This document shows, piece by piece, positions 53,781-62,286 of a stretch of DNA of 64,000 nucleotides (its first letter is position 1; the number at the start of each line of letters is the position of its first letter). Location of the stretch: assembly GCF_900090325.1 (NCBI RefSeq), contig NZ_FMHW01000002.1, positions 2,108,001 to 2,172,000 on the forward strand, in the 5' to 3' direction. A model generated the notes under the pieces. That model had not been told where the DNA came from, ran no database searches, and saw only the letters and a list, made by a program, of their open reading frames with translations. The translations under genes and the position numbers were made by a program. This DNA comes from Micromonospora pallida (GTDB taxonomy: Bacteria > Actinomycetota > Actinomycetes > Mycobacteriales > Micromonosporaceae).

Positions 53781-54488
53781 GTGAACCACAACCCTGTGTC
53801 CCGTCGGTCGCTGCTGGCCACCGGCGGAGCTGCCGCCGTCGCGCTCGGCGTCACCGCGGCTGCCGGGCCGGCGACGGCCGCTCCGACCCAGCCGCCCGTC
53901 GTCACCCCGGCCGAGGCGTGGCGCCGGCTGCAGCACGGCAACCACCGGTTCTACACCGGGCACGCCCGGCACCCGCACCAGAGCCTCGCGGACCTGCGTC
54001 GCCTCGCCGCCGGCCAGCACCCGTTCGCCATCACCCTCGGCTGCGCCGACTCCCGGGTCGCCCCCGAGGTGCTGTTCGACCAGGGCCTCGGTGACCTGTT
54101 CGACAACCGGGTGGCCGGGAACATCGTCGACGACCTGCTGTTGGGCAGCATCGAGTTCGCCGTGGAGGAGTTCCACAGCCCGCTGATCGTGGTGCTCGGG
54201 CACGAGCGGTGCGGGGCGATCACCGCCACCATCGACGCCATCCGCACCGGTGGGACCGCCCCCGGTCACATCGGCACCATCGTCGACGCGCTGCGGCCGA
54301 TCGTGGAGCCGGTGCTCGGGCAGCCCGGGGACGCCGTCGACAACGGCGTACGCGCCAACGTCCGCGCCCAGGTCCAGGCGCTGACCGAGCGGAGCGAAAT
54401 CATCGCCGAGGGCGTGCACGCGGGCACGCTGAAGGTGGTCGGCGCCCGGTACGACCTGGACACCGGCCAGGTCACGCTGGTGAACTGA
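53781..54488 (+). CDS. Tat-exported beta-carbonic anhydrase
   Basis: 235 residues from GTG 53781 with AGGAG 6 nt upstream. Residues 7-35 are a Tat signal (SRRSLLATGGAAAV, hydrophobic core, ATAAP). The beta-class zinc site is complete: Cys88, Asp90 and Arg92 in GCADSR, His141 and Cys144 in GHERCGA. It hydrates CO2 in the cell wall space. Exported beta-class enzymes are uncommon, but Tat-linked examples are known in actinomycetes. No operon partner. Confidence 0.93.
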   Translation: MNHNPVSRRSLLATGGAAAVALGVTAAAGPATAAPTQPPVVTPAEAWRRLQHGNHRFYTGHARHPHQSLADLRRLAAGQHPFAITLGCADSRVAPEVLFDQGLGDLFDNRVAGNIVDDLLLGSIEFAVEEFHSPLIVVLGHERCGAITATIDAIRTGGTAPGHIGTIVDALRPIVEPVLGQPGDAVDNGVRANVRAQVQALTERSEIIAEGVHAGTLKVVGARYDLDTGQVTLVN

Positions 54489-54502
54489 CCCGTCGCATCG
54501 TC

Positions 54503-54538
54503 CGGTGGTCCGCTCCGCCACGCCGAAGCGGACCACCG
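54503..54538 (+). terminator. Stem-loop terminator after the carbonic anhydrase gene
   Basis: GGTGGTCCGCT (54504-54514) pairs perfectly with AGCGGACCACC (54527-54537), extended by C54503-G54538 to 12 bp, with a 12-nt loop, 15 nt after the stop. TCTTC follows a few bases later. Confidence 0.65.
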
Positions 54539-54698
54539 CCGTCTTCGCCGGTTGTCGTGGGCGCGGCCACCGCGTCAGCGGCGACCTCAGGGCAGGAGCG
54601 GGCTGGCCTGGGCGTATGGACGCTGGTGACAACCAACAGCAAGCCATGGATACTCGTCGATCAGACCGCCATCCCGATCGAACAGCGAGGTCCAGGAG

Positions 54699-55838
54699 AT
54701 GCCAGTTCAACCGAAGAGGACCCGTCTTTATTCAGCGATGCTGATAGCACTCCTGTTCGTGTTGGCCGCATGGTCGCAGCCAAGCGCGGCCGCGGTTCAG
54801 CCAGTCAAGATCCATGTCCACTATGACACGGGCTGGGGAAACTCACTGACCATTCGCGGCAGCGCGGCACCACTGAGCTGGACCACCGGCACGGCGATGA
54901 CCTGGACCAGTGGCAATGTGTGGGTCTGGGAGGCGCCGTCCACTCTGCAGAGTTTTGAGTTCAAGCTGCTCATCAACGACACAAAATGGTCAACCGGTAG
55001 CAACTACAAGGTCACGACCACAAGCCCACGCTCTATCCATGTCTACCCGTTCTTCGGTGCCGCGCAGGGCAGGATGGCCAGCATCGCGAACTTCTTCTCA
55101 CCACAGCTCAACAATTACCGAAACATAATTCTCTACTTGCCACCGAGCTACAGCGAGAATGCCGCAAAGCGGTATCCCGTGATGTACATGCATGACGGCC
55201 AGAATCTGTTCAACGCCCAAACGGCGTTCGGTGGGGTCGAATGGCAGGTTGACGAGACACTCAACCGCCTGATCGGCCAGGGGACGGTCCGCGAGACGAT
55301 CGTGGTCGGGATCTACAACACGGCCAACCGCATGAGCGAATACACGCCAAGCGTCGATCCCCAGTACGGTGGCGGCAATGCGAACGCCTACCTTGATTTC
55401 ATCCAGCAGACACTCAAGCCGTATATCAACGCCAATTACCGCACCCTCACCGCCACGCAGGACACCATGATGATGGGCTCGTCGCTGGGCGGCCTGCTCA
55501 GCTGCTATGCCGGCTGGACCCGCAACACGGTCTACGGGGGTGTGGGCTGCATGTCGAGCAGCTTCTGGTGGGACGGGGAGGAATTCACCCGCACCGTCGA
55601 GGCCCACCAGGGCAAAAAGGGTGGGCGCTTCTACATGGACGCCGGAGGCAACAACGATGGAGCGACTCAGACCGCTCGTTTCCGCGATGCGATGCTCGCA
55701 GACGGCTACACAAGCGGCTCCGACCTGATGCACGTCTACGATCCCAGCGGTTCGCACAACGAGTCGTCCTGGGCCCGCCGGCTACCCGTGCCGCTGGAAT
55801 TCCTGCTGCCAGTGCGGCTGGAGATTCGCACGCAATGA
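54699..55838 (+). CDS. Secreted esterase (PF00756) with N-terminal beta-sandwich domain
   Basis: 379 residues. A Sec signal (LYSAMLIALLFVLAAW, then PSAAA) precedes a beta-sandwich of about 85 residues (VKIHVHYDTGWGNSLTIRG... FEFKLLINDTKW) that resembles a starch- or glycan-binding module. Residues 130-375 are an esterase D-type hydrolase with Ser262 in GSSLGG and a late histidine in SGSHNESSW. It may deacylate polysaccharide. The GC content and third-position bias are visibly lower than in neighbouring genes (AT-ended codons such as ATA, AAT), which suggests recent acquisition. The start at ATG 54699 has GGAG about 10 nt upstream. Confidence 0.82.
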   Translation: MPVQPKRTRLYSAMLIALLFVLAAWSQPSAAAVQPVKIHVHYDTGWGNSLTIRGSAAPLSWTTGTAMTWTSGNVWVWEAPSTLQSFEFKLLINDTKWSTGSNYKVTTTSPRSIHVYPFFGAAQGRMASIANFFSPQLNNYRNIILYLPPSYSENAAKRYPVMYMHDGQNLFNAQTAFGGVEWQVDETLNRLIGQGTVRETIVVGIYNTANRMSEYTPSVDPQYGGGNANAYLDFIQQTLKPYINANYRTLTATQDTMMMGSSLGGLLSCYAGWTRNTVYGGVGCMSSSFWWDGEEFTRTVEAHQGKKGGRFYMDAGGNNDGATQTARFRDAMLADGYTSGSDLMHVYDPSGSHNESSWARRLPVPLEFLLPVRLEIRTQ

Positions 55839-55979
55839 CCACGCGTTGACCCAACGCCTTCAGCCGGTCGCGTAGGCTCCACCCCTGCTCGGTGGACTCC
55901 GGCCGACACGCTGCAGAGCGCGACGAAGAGCAGGCATCATTCCCGTAACTGATGATCTTGGAACGGCGAGGGGCTGCGG

Positions 55980-56438
55980 TTGCCGGACTACATCAGATGG
56001 CTGCGACAGCAGGTCGGCCAGGCACCGGTCTTCCTGAACTTTGCCGGTGCCTGTGTGCTGCACCACGACCAGGTGCTGCTACAACGCCGCAGTGACGACG
56101 GCTGTTGGGGACTGCCAGGTGGCGCCCTGGAACTCGGCGAATCAGCCGAGGAGGCGGCGGTACGGGAAGTCGCCGAAGAGACCGGCCTGGAGGTGCAGGT
56201 CGACGGCCTGTTGGGTGTGTACACCAAGTACCGACACGTCTACCCGAACGGCGACGTCACGCAGCCGATCACGGTGTTCTTCCGCTGCTCCGTCTCCGGA
56301 GGCCAACTGACCGAAGGCGGCAGCGAAACCCAGGAACTGCGCTTCTTCGCGTTGTCCGCCCTACCGCCGCTGGGCCACCAACAGCACACCGACGCGCTCG
56401 AGGACCTACGGGCAGGCCGAACCGGCGTCTACCGATAG
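55980..56438 (+). CDS. NUDIX hydrolase
   Basis: 152 residues from TTG 55980 with GAGGGG upstream. The Nudix box is perfect (GALELGESAEEAAVREVAEE followed by TGL), with the metal-binding RE-x2-EE glutamates. It hydrolyses a nucleoside diphosphate linked to another group; the substrate cannot be told from sequence. It is convergent with the VOC gene and ends 45 nt before the shared hairpin. Confidence 0.88.
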   Translation: MPDYIRWLRQQVGQAPVFLNFAGACVLHHDQVLLQRRSDDGCWGLPGGALELGESAEEAAVREVAEETGLEVQVDGLLGVYTKYRHVYPNGDVTQPITVFFRCSVSGGQLTEGGSETQELRFFALSALPPLGHQQHTDALEDLRAGRTGVYR

Positions 56439-56483
56439 CCGATGCGCCACGATCAGCGGCCTGTGCCGCCTCACGCTCTCGCG

Positions 56484-56520
56484 GGAACGCTTGGCGGCCT
56501 GTCAGGCCGCCAAGCGTTCC
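56484..56520. terminator. Perfect 17-bp bidirectional terminator hairpin
   Basis: Arms 56484-56500 and 56504-56520 are exact reverse complements (17 bp) with a 3-nt GTC loop, located between the convergent NUDIX (stop 56438) and VOC (stop 56525) genes. The VOC stop is 4 nt away. Confidence 0.75.
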
Positions 56521-56524
56521 AGGA

Positions 56525-57256
56525 TCAGGCTGGGGTGAGGAGGCAGAACTCGTTGCCTTCCGGGTCGGCCATGACCGTCCACGGGACATCGCTCTCGCCC
56601 AGGTCGATGGCGGTGGCGCCGAGAGCCCGCAGCCTGGCCGCCTCGGCCTCCATGTCGTCACCCGGGTACGGGCGGACGTCGAGATGGACGCGGTTCCACA
56701 CGGTCTTCACGTCGGGTGTGCGGAGGAACTGCAGGTAGGGGCCGACGCCCTTGGCGGAGCGCAGTACCGCGTTGTGGTCGGTCACCTTGAGCACGGTCCA
56801 GTCCGTGGCCTCGCCCCAGAAGCGGGCCATGACTCGCGGATCCGCGCAGTCGACCACCACCGTGGCGATCGGTCCGGTCTCCTGGTAGAGCGAGTCCAGC
56901 ACGCAGAACTCGTTGCCTTCCGGGTCGGCCATGACCGTCCACGAGACGTCGCCCTGGCCCACGTCGGCGAGGGTCGCGCCGAGATCCTTCAGGCGCGCGA
57001 CCACCTCCGCCTGATGAGCTGGCGAGTTGGTGGCGAGGTCGACGTGCACGCGGTTCTTCACCGTCTTGGGTTCCGGAGAGGCGATGAGGTCGACGCAGAC
57101 GGCGACGGGGTCGGGGTAGACGAAGCCCTCGGGTTCGAGGTTGGTCACGCCGGGCGCCTCGCTGGAGATTCCCCAGCCGAGCGCCTCCGCCCAGAAACCG
57201 CCCAGCGCGGAGTCGTCCCGAGCCTTCATGTTGATCTGCACAAGCCGCGTTGCCAT
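56525..57256 (-). CDS. Protein with two tandem VOC (glyoxalase-like) domains
   Basis: 243 residues from ATG 57256. Two copies of the VOC fold, each with a GFWAEALGW- or RFWGEATDW-type start and a WTVMADPEGNEFC end, lie at about 1-120 and 125-243; the DNA of the two ends is nearly the same. Members are metal-dependent lyases, dioxygenases or drug-binding resistance proteins. No neighbour gives a hint of substrate. Confidence 0.85.
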   Translation of the reverse strand: MATRLVQINMKARDDSALGGFWAEALGWGISSEAPGVTNLEPEGFVYPDPVAVCVDLIASPEPKTVKNRVHVDLATNSPAHQAEVVARLKDLGATLADVGQGDVSWTVMADPEGNEFCVLDSLYQETGPIATVVVDCADPRVMARFWGEATDWTVLKVTDHNAVLRSAKGVGPYLQFLRTPDVKTVWNRVHLDVRPYPGDDMEAEAARLRALGATAIDLGESDVPWTVMADPEGNEFCLLTPA

Positions 57257-57396
57257 GCCGGCGATGCTAAACGACCTGCTCGGGCCGGCCGGTAGCCGGT
57301 CGGGCCACGAGGCAGCGCGTGCGGCCAGGGACGCGTGCGACAGACCCTCGTTGAATGTCGTTAGACGCTTGACGGGTTACCGGGAAGACTGGTCCC

Positions 57397-57822
57397 ATGA
57401 GCTCGCGGCGGTTCGTCTCCCTGGACCCTGATGGGATGACCGGCGGATGGCTCTACGTGGTCGTGGAGGCCCAGACTGGTGTGCTCTACCAGCACCAGTA
57501 CGGCGGCACGGCGTGTCGACAGGGACAGGTGGAGGGCTTCCTCGTTCCGATAGCAGGCGCCGACGCCTTGGACGCACTACGCCAGTTGTTCGAGAAGGAC
57601 CTCAGTGGCGCCGGTACGTGGAACTATTCGTGGCCGGACGAGGAGCGGATCCGGCTCCGCCAGATCATCGGTGGTATCTCTTACTGGGCATGCGATGGAC
57701 ACAGCGAGGAACTGCACGCCCTGCGGCTGGACGAAAGCCGGATCCGCGAGGCCGACGAGGCATGGATACCGGTAATCACCCCGGACGGCCCTGGAGTACT
57801 CGTCTGGTTCAACTCGGACTAA
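57397..57822 (+). CDS. Conserved hypothetical protein (DUF6210-like, tentative)
   Basis: 141 residues. The N-terminal FVSLDPDGMTGGWLYVVVEA and QQYGG-like QHQYGGTACRQGQVEGFLV stretch match what I remember of DUF6210, a family of actinomycetes without known function. Soluble, no membrane segment. ATG 57397 follows GGGAAG about 14 nt upstream. Convergent with the DUF397 gene. Confidence 0.7.
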   Translation: MSSRRFVSLDPDGMTGGWLYVVVEAQTGVLYQHQYGGTACRQGQVEGFLVPIAGADALDALRQLFEKDLSGAGTWNYSWPDEERIRLRQIIGGISYWACDGHSEELHALRLDESRIREADEAWIPVITPDGPGVLVWFNSD

Positions 57823-57878
57823 ACAGGGCGCTGACCGCCTTCGACACAGACCCTAGGGCCAGCAGGCAGCGCATGCGG

Positions 57879-58076
57879 TCAGGAACGCGGAGCCGTGCCC
57901 GTCTTGAGCGCGCCCAGGAAGCTGGTCCACGCGCCGCCGTCGAAGGCGAGGGCCGGACCGCTGCGGTCCTTGGAGTCCCGCACGCCGACGTTTCCGCCAG
58001 CGAACCGAACCTCGACGCAGGCCGCGTTACTCGCGCTGCGGGAGGACTTGAACCAGTCACGGTGAGGAGTGCTCAT
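57879..58076 (-). CDS. DUF397 domain protein
   Basis: 65 residues from ATG 58076, overlapping the regulator stop by 4 bp. The motif WFKSSRSASNAACVEVRFAG with VRDSKDRSGPALAF is the hallmark of DUF397. These small proteins are nearly always paired with a Scr1-type helix-turn-helix protein and are proposed to act as regulators or toxin-like partners controlling development and antibiotic production. Confidence 0.93.
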   Translation of the reverse strand: MSTPHRDWFKSSRSASNAACVEVRFAGGNVGVRDSKDRSGPALAFDGGAWTSFLGALKTGTAPRS

Positions 58077-58972
58077 GCCATCTCCTTGGCGATCCGCCGG
58101 ATGAGATCCAGTGAGTCCCCCGAGCCTAACGCCCGCTCCTGCGTCTCCGCGAAGGTCACCACGTAGTCCGCGACGCGCGTCGACTGGTCGATGATGTCGC
58201 TGGAGGTCAGCACCTCCTGCCAGACCAGTTCGGGCAGCCGGGGTGACGGGAAGGAGAGGATCTCAAAGGGACCACCGAGCGCGGGATGCGCCCCGGCGGT
58301 GAAGGGCACGACCCGGATCTCGATCTGCTCCGGTCGCTCGGTCACCAACCCGGCAAGATACTCAAGCTGGGCACGCATCACCGCTGGTCCGCCGACCTGC
58401 TGACGCAGCGCGCCTTCGCTGACGACAGCGGTCAGCCGCATCGACCGGTCGGCCTTCAACCGCTCCTGGCGGGCCATCCGCACGGCGATGCGCCGGTCCA
58501 TCTCCGTCAACCGGACGTAGGTGTTCCCACCCCGGATGACGGCGCGGGCGTACTCCTCGGTCTGCAACAGCCCGTCCACCAGTTCGCTGTGATAGGTGCG
58601 GACGTGGTCGGCTCCGGCCTCGTAGCCAAGAAAGCGCAGGAACTCGGCGGGGAAGAGCTGGGAATACTGGTGCCACCAGGCACGACGCATGGCAGCGACC
58701 CGCAGTTCCTCCAGCTCGGCAGCGTCGGCCGCCTCGATCTCGTAGATCTTGATGAGCTGGGCCAACCGGTCGGCCGGCAGCTTGACCCGTCCCGCTTCCA
58801 CACCGGACACGTACGCCTGGGTGATGCCGCTGGCCCGCGCGGCGGCCACCGCCGTCATGCCCAACTCATCCCTTCGCTCGCGCAGTCGCAGGCCAAGCTC
58901 CCACGCCTGCACCGTGGGCGATAGGGCGACGCTTCTCGATGGCTCGCGGGAACTTGCCGACTTGCCCCTCAT
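58073..58972 (-). CDS. Scr1/DUF5753-type helix-turn-helix regulator
   Basis: 299 residues from ATG 58972 with GGAG 7 nt upstream; GTG 58996 is a weaker start. An N-terminal XRE helix-turn-helix (LGMTAVAAARASGITQAYVS) is followed by the DUF5753 region (YEAGADHVRTYHSELVDGLL, QTEEYARAVI, RRIAVRMARQERL, RVVPFTAGAHPALGGPF). It overlaps the DUF397 gene by 4 bp; the pair is the standard actinomycete module with bldD- or whiJ-like roles. The 141-bp divergent region upstream is the probable regulatory site. Confidence 0.9.
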   Translation of the reverse strand: MRGKSASSREPSRSVALSPTVQAWELGLRLRERRDELGMTAVAAARASGITQAYVSGVEAGRVKLPADRLAQLIKIYEIEAADAAELEELRVAAMRRAWWHQYSQLFPAEFLRFLGYEAGADHVRTYHSELVDGLLQTEEYARAVIRGGNTYVRLTEMDRRIAVRMARQERLKADRSMRLTAVVSEGALRQQVGGPAVMRAQLEYLAGLVTERPEQIEIRVVPFTAGAHPALGGPFEILSFPSPRLPELVWQEVLTSSDIIDQSTRVADYVVTFAETQERALGSGDSLDLIRRIAKEMA

Positions 58973-59113
58973 GCCAACTCTCCAACCACTAACCACAGAA
59001 CGTGTCGAACACGCTACTCAATGAAACCCGGTCAAGCCAAGGGGTTGATATAACCACAACATTGCTCGACTCTGTAACCGACAGCAGCACACCTAGCGAC
59101 ACGGAGTGATCAC

Positions 59114-59464
59114 ATGCAGGTTGAGGGACGGTGGGTGTACCAGGAGCAGGGCGTTCGGCACGCGTTCTCGCTCTGTCGGGTGCTCGACGCGGGCACCTTC
59201 GACCAGTCGTACGACCTGCTCGGGGTCGTCCAGGTGGCGGTGGACCGGCGCAGGCCGGAGAAGCTGTCCGCCGGGCTGCGGCCGTGGGCGCTGGCCACGC
59301 TCGCCTCCGGTGGCTACGGCTTCGGCCGCTTCTACGCGGCGTTCACCACCCTCGACGAGGACGGCGAGCCCTACCGGTCCATTGCCGAGGAGTACGTCGA
59401 CTGGTCCGGCACCGAGGTCCTCGTCCCCGCCGCGCCGCTGCCGGGTCCCGACGGGTCGGAGTGA
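59114..59464 (+). CDS. Hypothetical protein
   Basis: 116 residues from ATG 59114; no strong Shine-Dalgarno (GAGTGATCAC). It contains a polar, mixed alpha/beta sequence without signal peptide or membrane segment (RHAFSLCRVLDAGTFDQSYDLL; GGYGFGRFYAAFTTLDEDGE). No family recognised. It may be a target of the divergent Scr1-type regulator. Confidence 0.6.
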   Translation: MQVEGRWVYQEQGVRHAFSLCRVLDAGTFDQSYDLLGVVQVAVDRRRPEKLSAGLRPWALATLASGGYGFGRFYAAFTTLDEDGEPYRSIAEEYVDWSGTEVLVPAAPLPGPDGSE

Positions 59465-59512
59465 CCCGCACCGTCACCGCGTCCTCCGGGGTGGCGATCC
59501 TGGCTCACGTTC

Positions 59513-59662
59513 ATGGCGTCGGTCGGCGGCGCCGCCATCGCCTCACTGATACTCAATGCACTGGCGGTCCGGTTTCGGTGGATGCCACGCTGGACTCTCG
59601 CGATCCCCGCTGTCCTGTTGGCGGCGATGGCGCTGGCCTACGCCGCAACGTCGATCGGATAA
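59513..59662 (+). CDS. Small two-helix membrane protein (49 residues), possible gene
   Basis: ATG 59513 to TAA 59660-59662. The product has two hydrophobic helices (AAIASLILNALAV and TLAIPAVLLAAMALAYAATS) separated by a basic turn (RFRWMPRW), with an in-frame stop directly upstream that excludes a longer start. It lies 48 nt after the hypothetical gene and 6 nt before the DUF4184 gene. No clear ribosome-binding site. It could be a real small protein or a truncated relic. Confidence 0.4.
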   Translation: MASVGGAAIASLILNALAVRFRWMPRWTLAIPAVLLAAMALAYAATSIG

Positions 59663-59668
59663 ATCCCC

Positions 59669-60439
59669 GTGCCTCTCACATTCCCGTCCCACCCGGCAGC
59701 GATCGTGCCCCTGAAACTTTCGCGGCCACGCTGGTTCGATGGGACGGCGTTGATCTTCGGTTCGATGGCGCCGGATCTCGCCTACGTCCTCGACGGCTCC
59801 GGCCTGCCGGTCTGGCCCTTCTCCCACCAACTTCCCGGGCTGGTCGGCTGGTGCCTCCCGATCGCATGGGTCTGCACCTGGACGACACGGCGGGCCGCGC
59901 CCGTCATCGCCGCCCACTTACCGGCCGGCGGCGCGCTGGCGCTGCGCGACTACGCATGCCTCAGCCTGGCCAGCCACCGCTGGTGGATCACCGTGACGTC
60001 CGCCCTGACCGGCGCGGCGAGCCACCTCGCCCTCGACCGGCTCGAACTGCAGATACCCGCCGCCGAGTACGTGATGCACCTACTGGGCGCGATCGGCATG
60101 CTGCTGCTCGCCCGACACATCGGCAAGCATCAGTTGCTGCGCCGGTGGTACGGCGATCCGCCGGCACGCCGGGCCCGTCCGGTCCTGTTCTGGTCTGTCA
60201 CCGCGGTCGTGGCGGTGCCCGCGATCGCGGTCACACCTTTCCTGCCCGGCGCTTCCCTGGCCCACACCACGGGCGCGCGCCTGCTGTGCGCGGTCACCGC
60301 CGGGTTGCTTCTCGCCTCGGCCGCGGCGGCGATCGCCGTACGGGACCGTCGATCGGGATGGGTTCCGGGGCGACGGCGGGCGGTCGACCCGCAGGCAGCG
60401 AGTCCCAGGTCGCGGTCAGGTTCCCGCATCACCCACTGA
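59669..60439 (+). CDS. DUF4184-family membrane protein
   Basis: 256 residues from GTG 59669. The start MPLTFPSHPAAIVPLK and then FDGTALIFGSMAPDLAYVL is the DUF4184 signature, with about six membrane segments and histidines (SHPAA, SHQLPG, ASHLALD) that suggest a phosphatase- or metal-hydrolase-like membrane site. Function is unknown. A TTA leucine codon lies in the HLPAGG stretch. The end of the gene overlaps the transposase remnant on the other strand. Confidence 0.87.
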   Translation: MPLTFPSHPAAIVPLKLSRPRWFDGTALIFGSMAPDLAYVLDGSGLPVWPFSHQLPGLVGWCLPIAWVCTWTTRRAAPVIAAHLPAGGALALRDYACLSLASHRWWITVTSALTGAASHLALDRLELQIPAAEYVMHLLGAIGMLLLARHIGKHQLLRRWYGDPPARRARPVLFWSVTAVVAVPAIAVTPFLPGASLAHTTGARLLCAVTAGLLLASAAAAIAVRDRRSGWVPGRRRAVDPQAASPRSRSGSRITH

Positions 60440-60793
60440 CGGTCGACCGTGTCCTGACGACCTCGTGCACGGTTGGCGGTAGAAGGAGCAGCGCCGGCTC
60501 ATCGAACTTTGGGTGCAGCGGGTAGGGCTCTGATTCGCCGGGCGTTGTGCCCGGGCGGGTCTCGCCGCAGAACAGCAGCCGGCCGAGCGGATCACAGATC
60601 ACCAGGGCCTTCATCGTGTTCAGAAGGGCCTTGCCGGACACGAACCGGTCCCGGCCCGCACGGCCCGCGACCGGCCGACGCACCCGCACCTCGGTGGCGT
60701 CCATCAACGCCTGCGGGTGGTGCCCGAGGTGCGCCACCGCGTCGGAGAAGGGTCCGGAGCCGGACACCTCAATCACCGAGCGCGTGTCACGGA
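60429..60793 (-). pseudogene. IS5-type (DDE_Tnp_4-like) transposase remnant
   Basis: Minus-strand frame VIEVSGSGPFSDAVAHLG, then LMDATEVRVRRPVAGRAGRD and FVSGKALLNTMKALVICD, GRLLFC matches the middle of IS5/HARBI-type transposases: an ATE-x-R-R-P segment at a catalytic Asp and a SGK-x-x-N-T-M-K motif. N-terminal and C-terminal parts are missing; the 3' end diverges into unrelated residues up to TGA 60429. No terminal inverted repeats were found. A dead insertion sequence fragment next to the AraC gene. Confidence 0.6.
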
Positions 60794-61747
60794 TCAGTCG
60801 ACGGAGTACCCGGCGGCTGTCAGGGGGTGGACGGCGGTGGCCCAGACGGCGGGGGTCAGCCCGTAGGCCCGCCGGAACATGCGGGTCAGGTGTGCCTGGT
60901 CGGCGAAGCCGGACCGGACGGCGGCCTCGGGCAGCGGGGTGCCGGCGCGGATCAGGCCACGGGCCAGGTCGAGCTGGCGCAGCGTCCGGTACCGGGTGGG
61001 GCTGGTGCCGAAGGCGACGCGGAACTGACGGGCGACCGACCACCGGTCCAGGCCGGCCACCACCTCGAGGTCTGCGGCGCGGTGCCGGATCGTGGGTTCG
61101 TCGGTGAGCAGCGCCCGGACCCGGTGCACGGCGGCGAGGTCGAGCGTCGGCCGGCGACCTCGGACGGGGGCCGCGTGCGCGCGCAGCAGGTCCGCGATCG
61201 CGGCGGTGGCCTCCACCGACTCGATCTCGTCGAGCGGCTCGTCCAGGTGGGTCAGGGCGTCGACGAGGACGCGGGGCACCCCGACCGGCCGGACCACCGG
61301 ATCGGCGACGAAGGGCAGCGGCCCGCCGCCGAGGGCCGCTCGGACCAGGGCCGGATCCAGGTAGAAGATCCGATAGCCGAACCCCTCGTCGGTGCCGCCC
61401 GCGCCGTCGTGCACCTCGTCGGGGTGCAGGACGTGCCACTCGCCGGGCAGGCAGTAGCGCTGTTCGGCGCGGTAACGGAACGTCTGCACCCCGGTCCGGG
61501 TGACGCCGACGGCGTACCGGTCGTGGCGGTGCGGGGAGAACCGTTCGCCGCGCAGCTCGGCCGCGAGACGCTCGATGCCCGCGCCGCCGGCACCGAGGCG
61601 AAGCCGAACCCCCGTCGCGAGGCGCCGACCTTGGGGCGTCGACGTGAGGTGACGGCGCAGCAGGGCACGGTCCGCGCGGCCGGAGGGCAGGTCGCGGTCC
61701 GTGTGACCGGACGACAGTCCGCGCGGCCGGAGGCCGCCCGCGGTCAC
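60794..61747 (-). CDS. AraC-family transcriptional regulator
   Basis: 317 residues from GTG 61747 in a GTGA overlap with the cupin gene. The N-terminal half is an AraC-binding cupin (FSPHRHDRYAVGV, CLPGEWHVLHPDEVHDG); the C-terminal half has two helix-turn-helix units (LDRWSVARQFRVAFGTSP and SGFADQAHLTRMFRRAYG). It is co-translated with the upstream cupin gene, which may be regulated by or aid in binding the same ligand. The ligand is unknown. Confidence 0.9.
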   Translation of the reverse strand: MTAGGLRPRGLSSGHTDRDLPSGRADRALLRRHLTSTPQGRRLATGVRLRLGAGGAGIERLAAELRGERFSPHRHDRYAVGVTRTGVQTFRYRAEQRYCLPGEWHVLHPDEVHDGAGGTDEGFGYRIFYLDPALVRAALGGGPLPFVADPVVRPVGVPRVLVDALTHLDEPLDEIESVEATAAIADLLRAHAAPVRGRRPTLDLAAVHRVRALLTDEPTIRHRAADLEVVAGLDRWSVARQFRVAFGTSPTRYRTLRQLDLARGLIRAGTPLPEAAVRSGFADQAHLTRMFRRAYGLTPAVWATAVHPLTAAGYSVD

Positions 61748-62070
61748 CGGGCTGCCGCCGTCCCCTCGGCGGGGCCGAAGACCACGAGCACGGTGAGATC
61801 CTCGGTGACGTCGACGAAGCGGTGCTCCTCCCCCGCCGCGACGAAGACCACGCTGCCGGGTCCGACGTCGACGGACTCTTCCGGCGTACGCAGTCGGCCC
61901 CGGCCACGGACCACGACGTAGATCTCGTCCTCCGTGTGCGGCCGCTGAGGGTCGGGCATGCCGGCGGGGATCGTGTAGGTGCCGAGACTGAGGTGGGGCA
62001 CCCGCAGGTGCTCGACGTACGTGGCCCCGGCCTCGACGTGGTGCCGGCCGGCTTCCGCGATCACCCTCAT
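61744..62070 (-). CDS. Cupin-domain protein
   Basis: 108 residues from ATG 62070 (GGGGGAGACGGAC upstream). A single small beta-barrel with the two cupin motifs, PHTEDEIYVVVRGRGRL and PGSVVFVAAGEEHRFVDV, keeping the metal-binding His, Glu and His. Small cupins act as ligand-binding or isomerase proteins. It is the first gene of the cupin-AraC operon and is divergent from the dehydrogenase gene. Confidence 0.88.
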   Translation of the reverse strand: MRVIAEAGRHHVEAGATYVEHLRVPHLSLGTYTIPAGMPDPQRPHTEDEIYVVVRGRGRLRTPEESVDVGPGSVVFVAAGEEHRFVDVTEDLTVLVVFGPAEGTAAAR

Positions 62071-62286
62071 GTCCGTCTCCCCCGCTGTCGTCCCGCCGTG
62101 GCCCGGCTAGCCGGCCGGTAAGGGCACGCTCCTGTCCGGCGGCCCTGCCGATGACATCCCACCGCAGGTGGACGTCCGGTTCGCGGTCCAATCCGCTGAT
62201 CCTGGCCTGTGCACGATCGTTCAAGACACAGGGTCACCCGAGCGCCTACAACAGACCGACAGACGACCGTGGAGGTGACCGCGACG

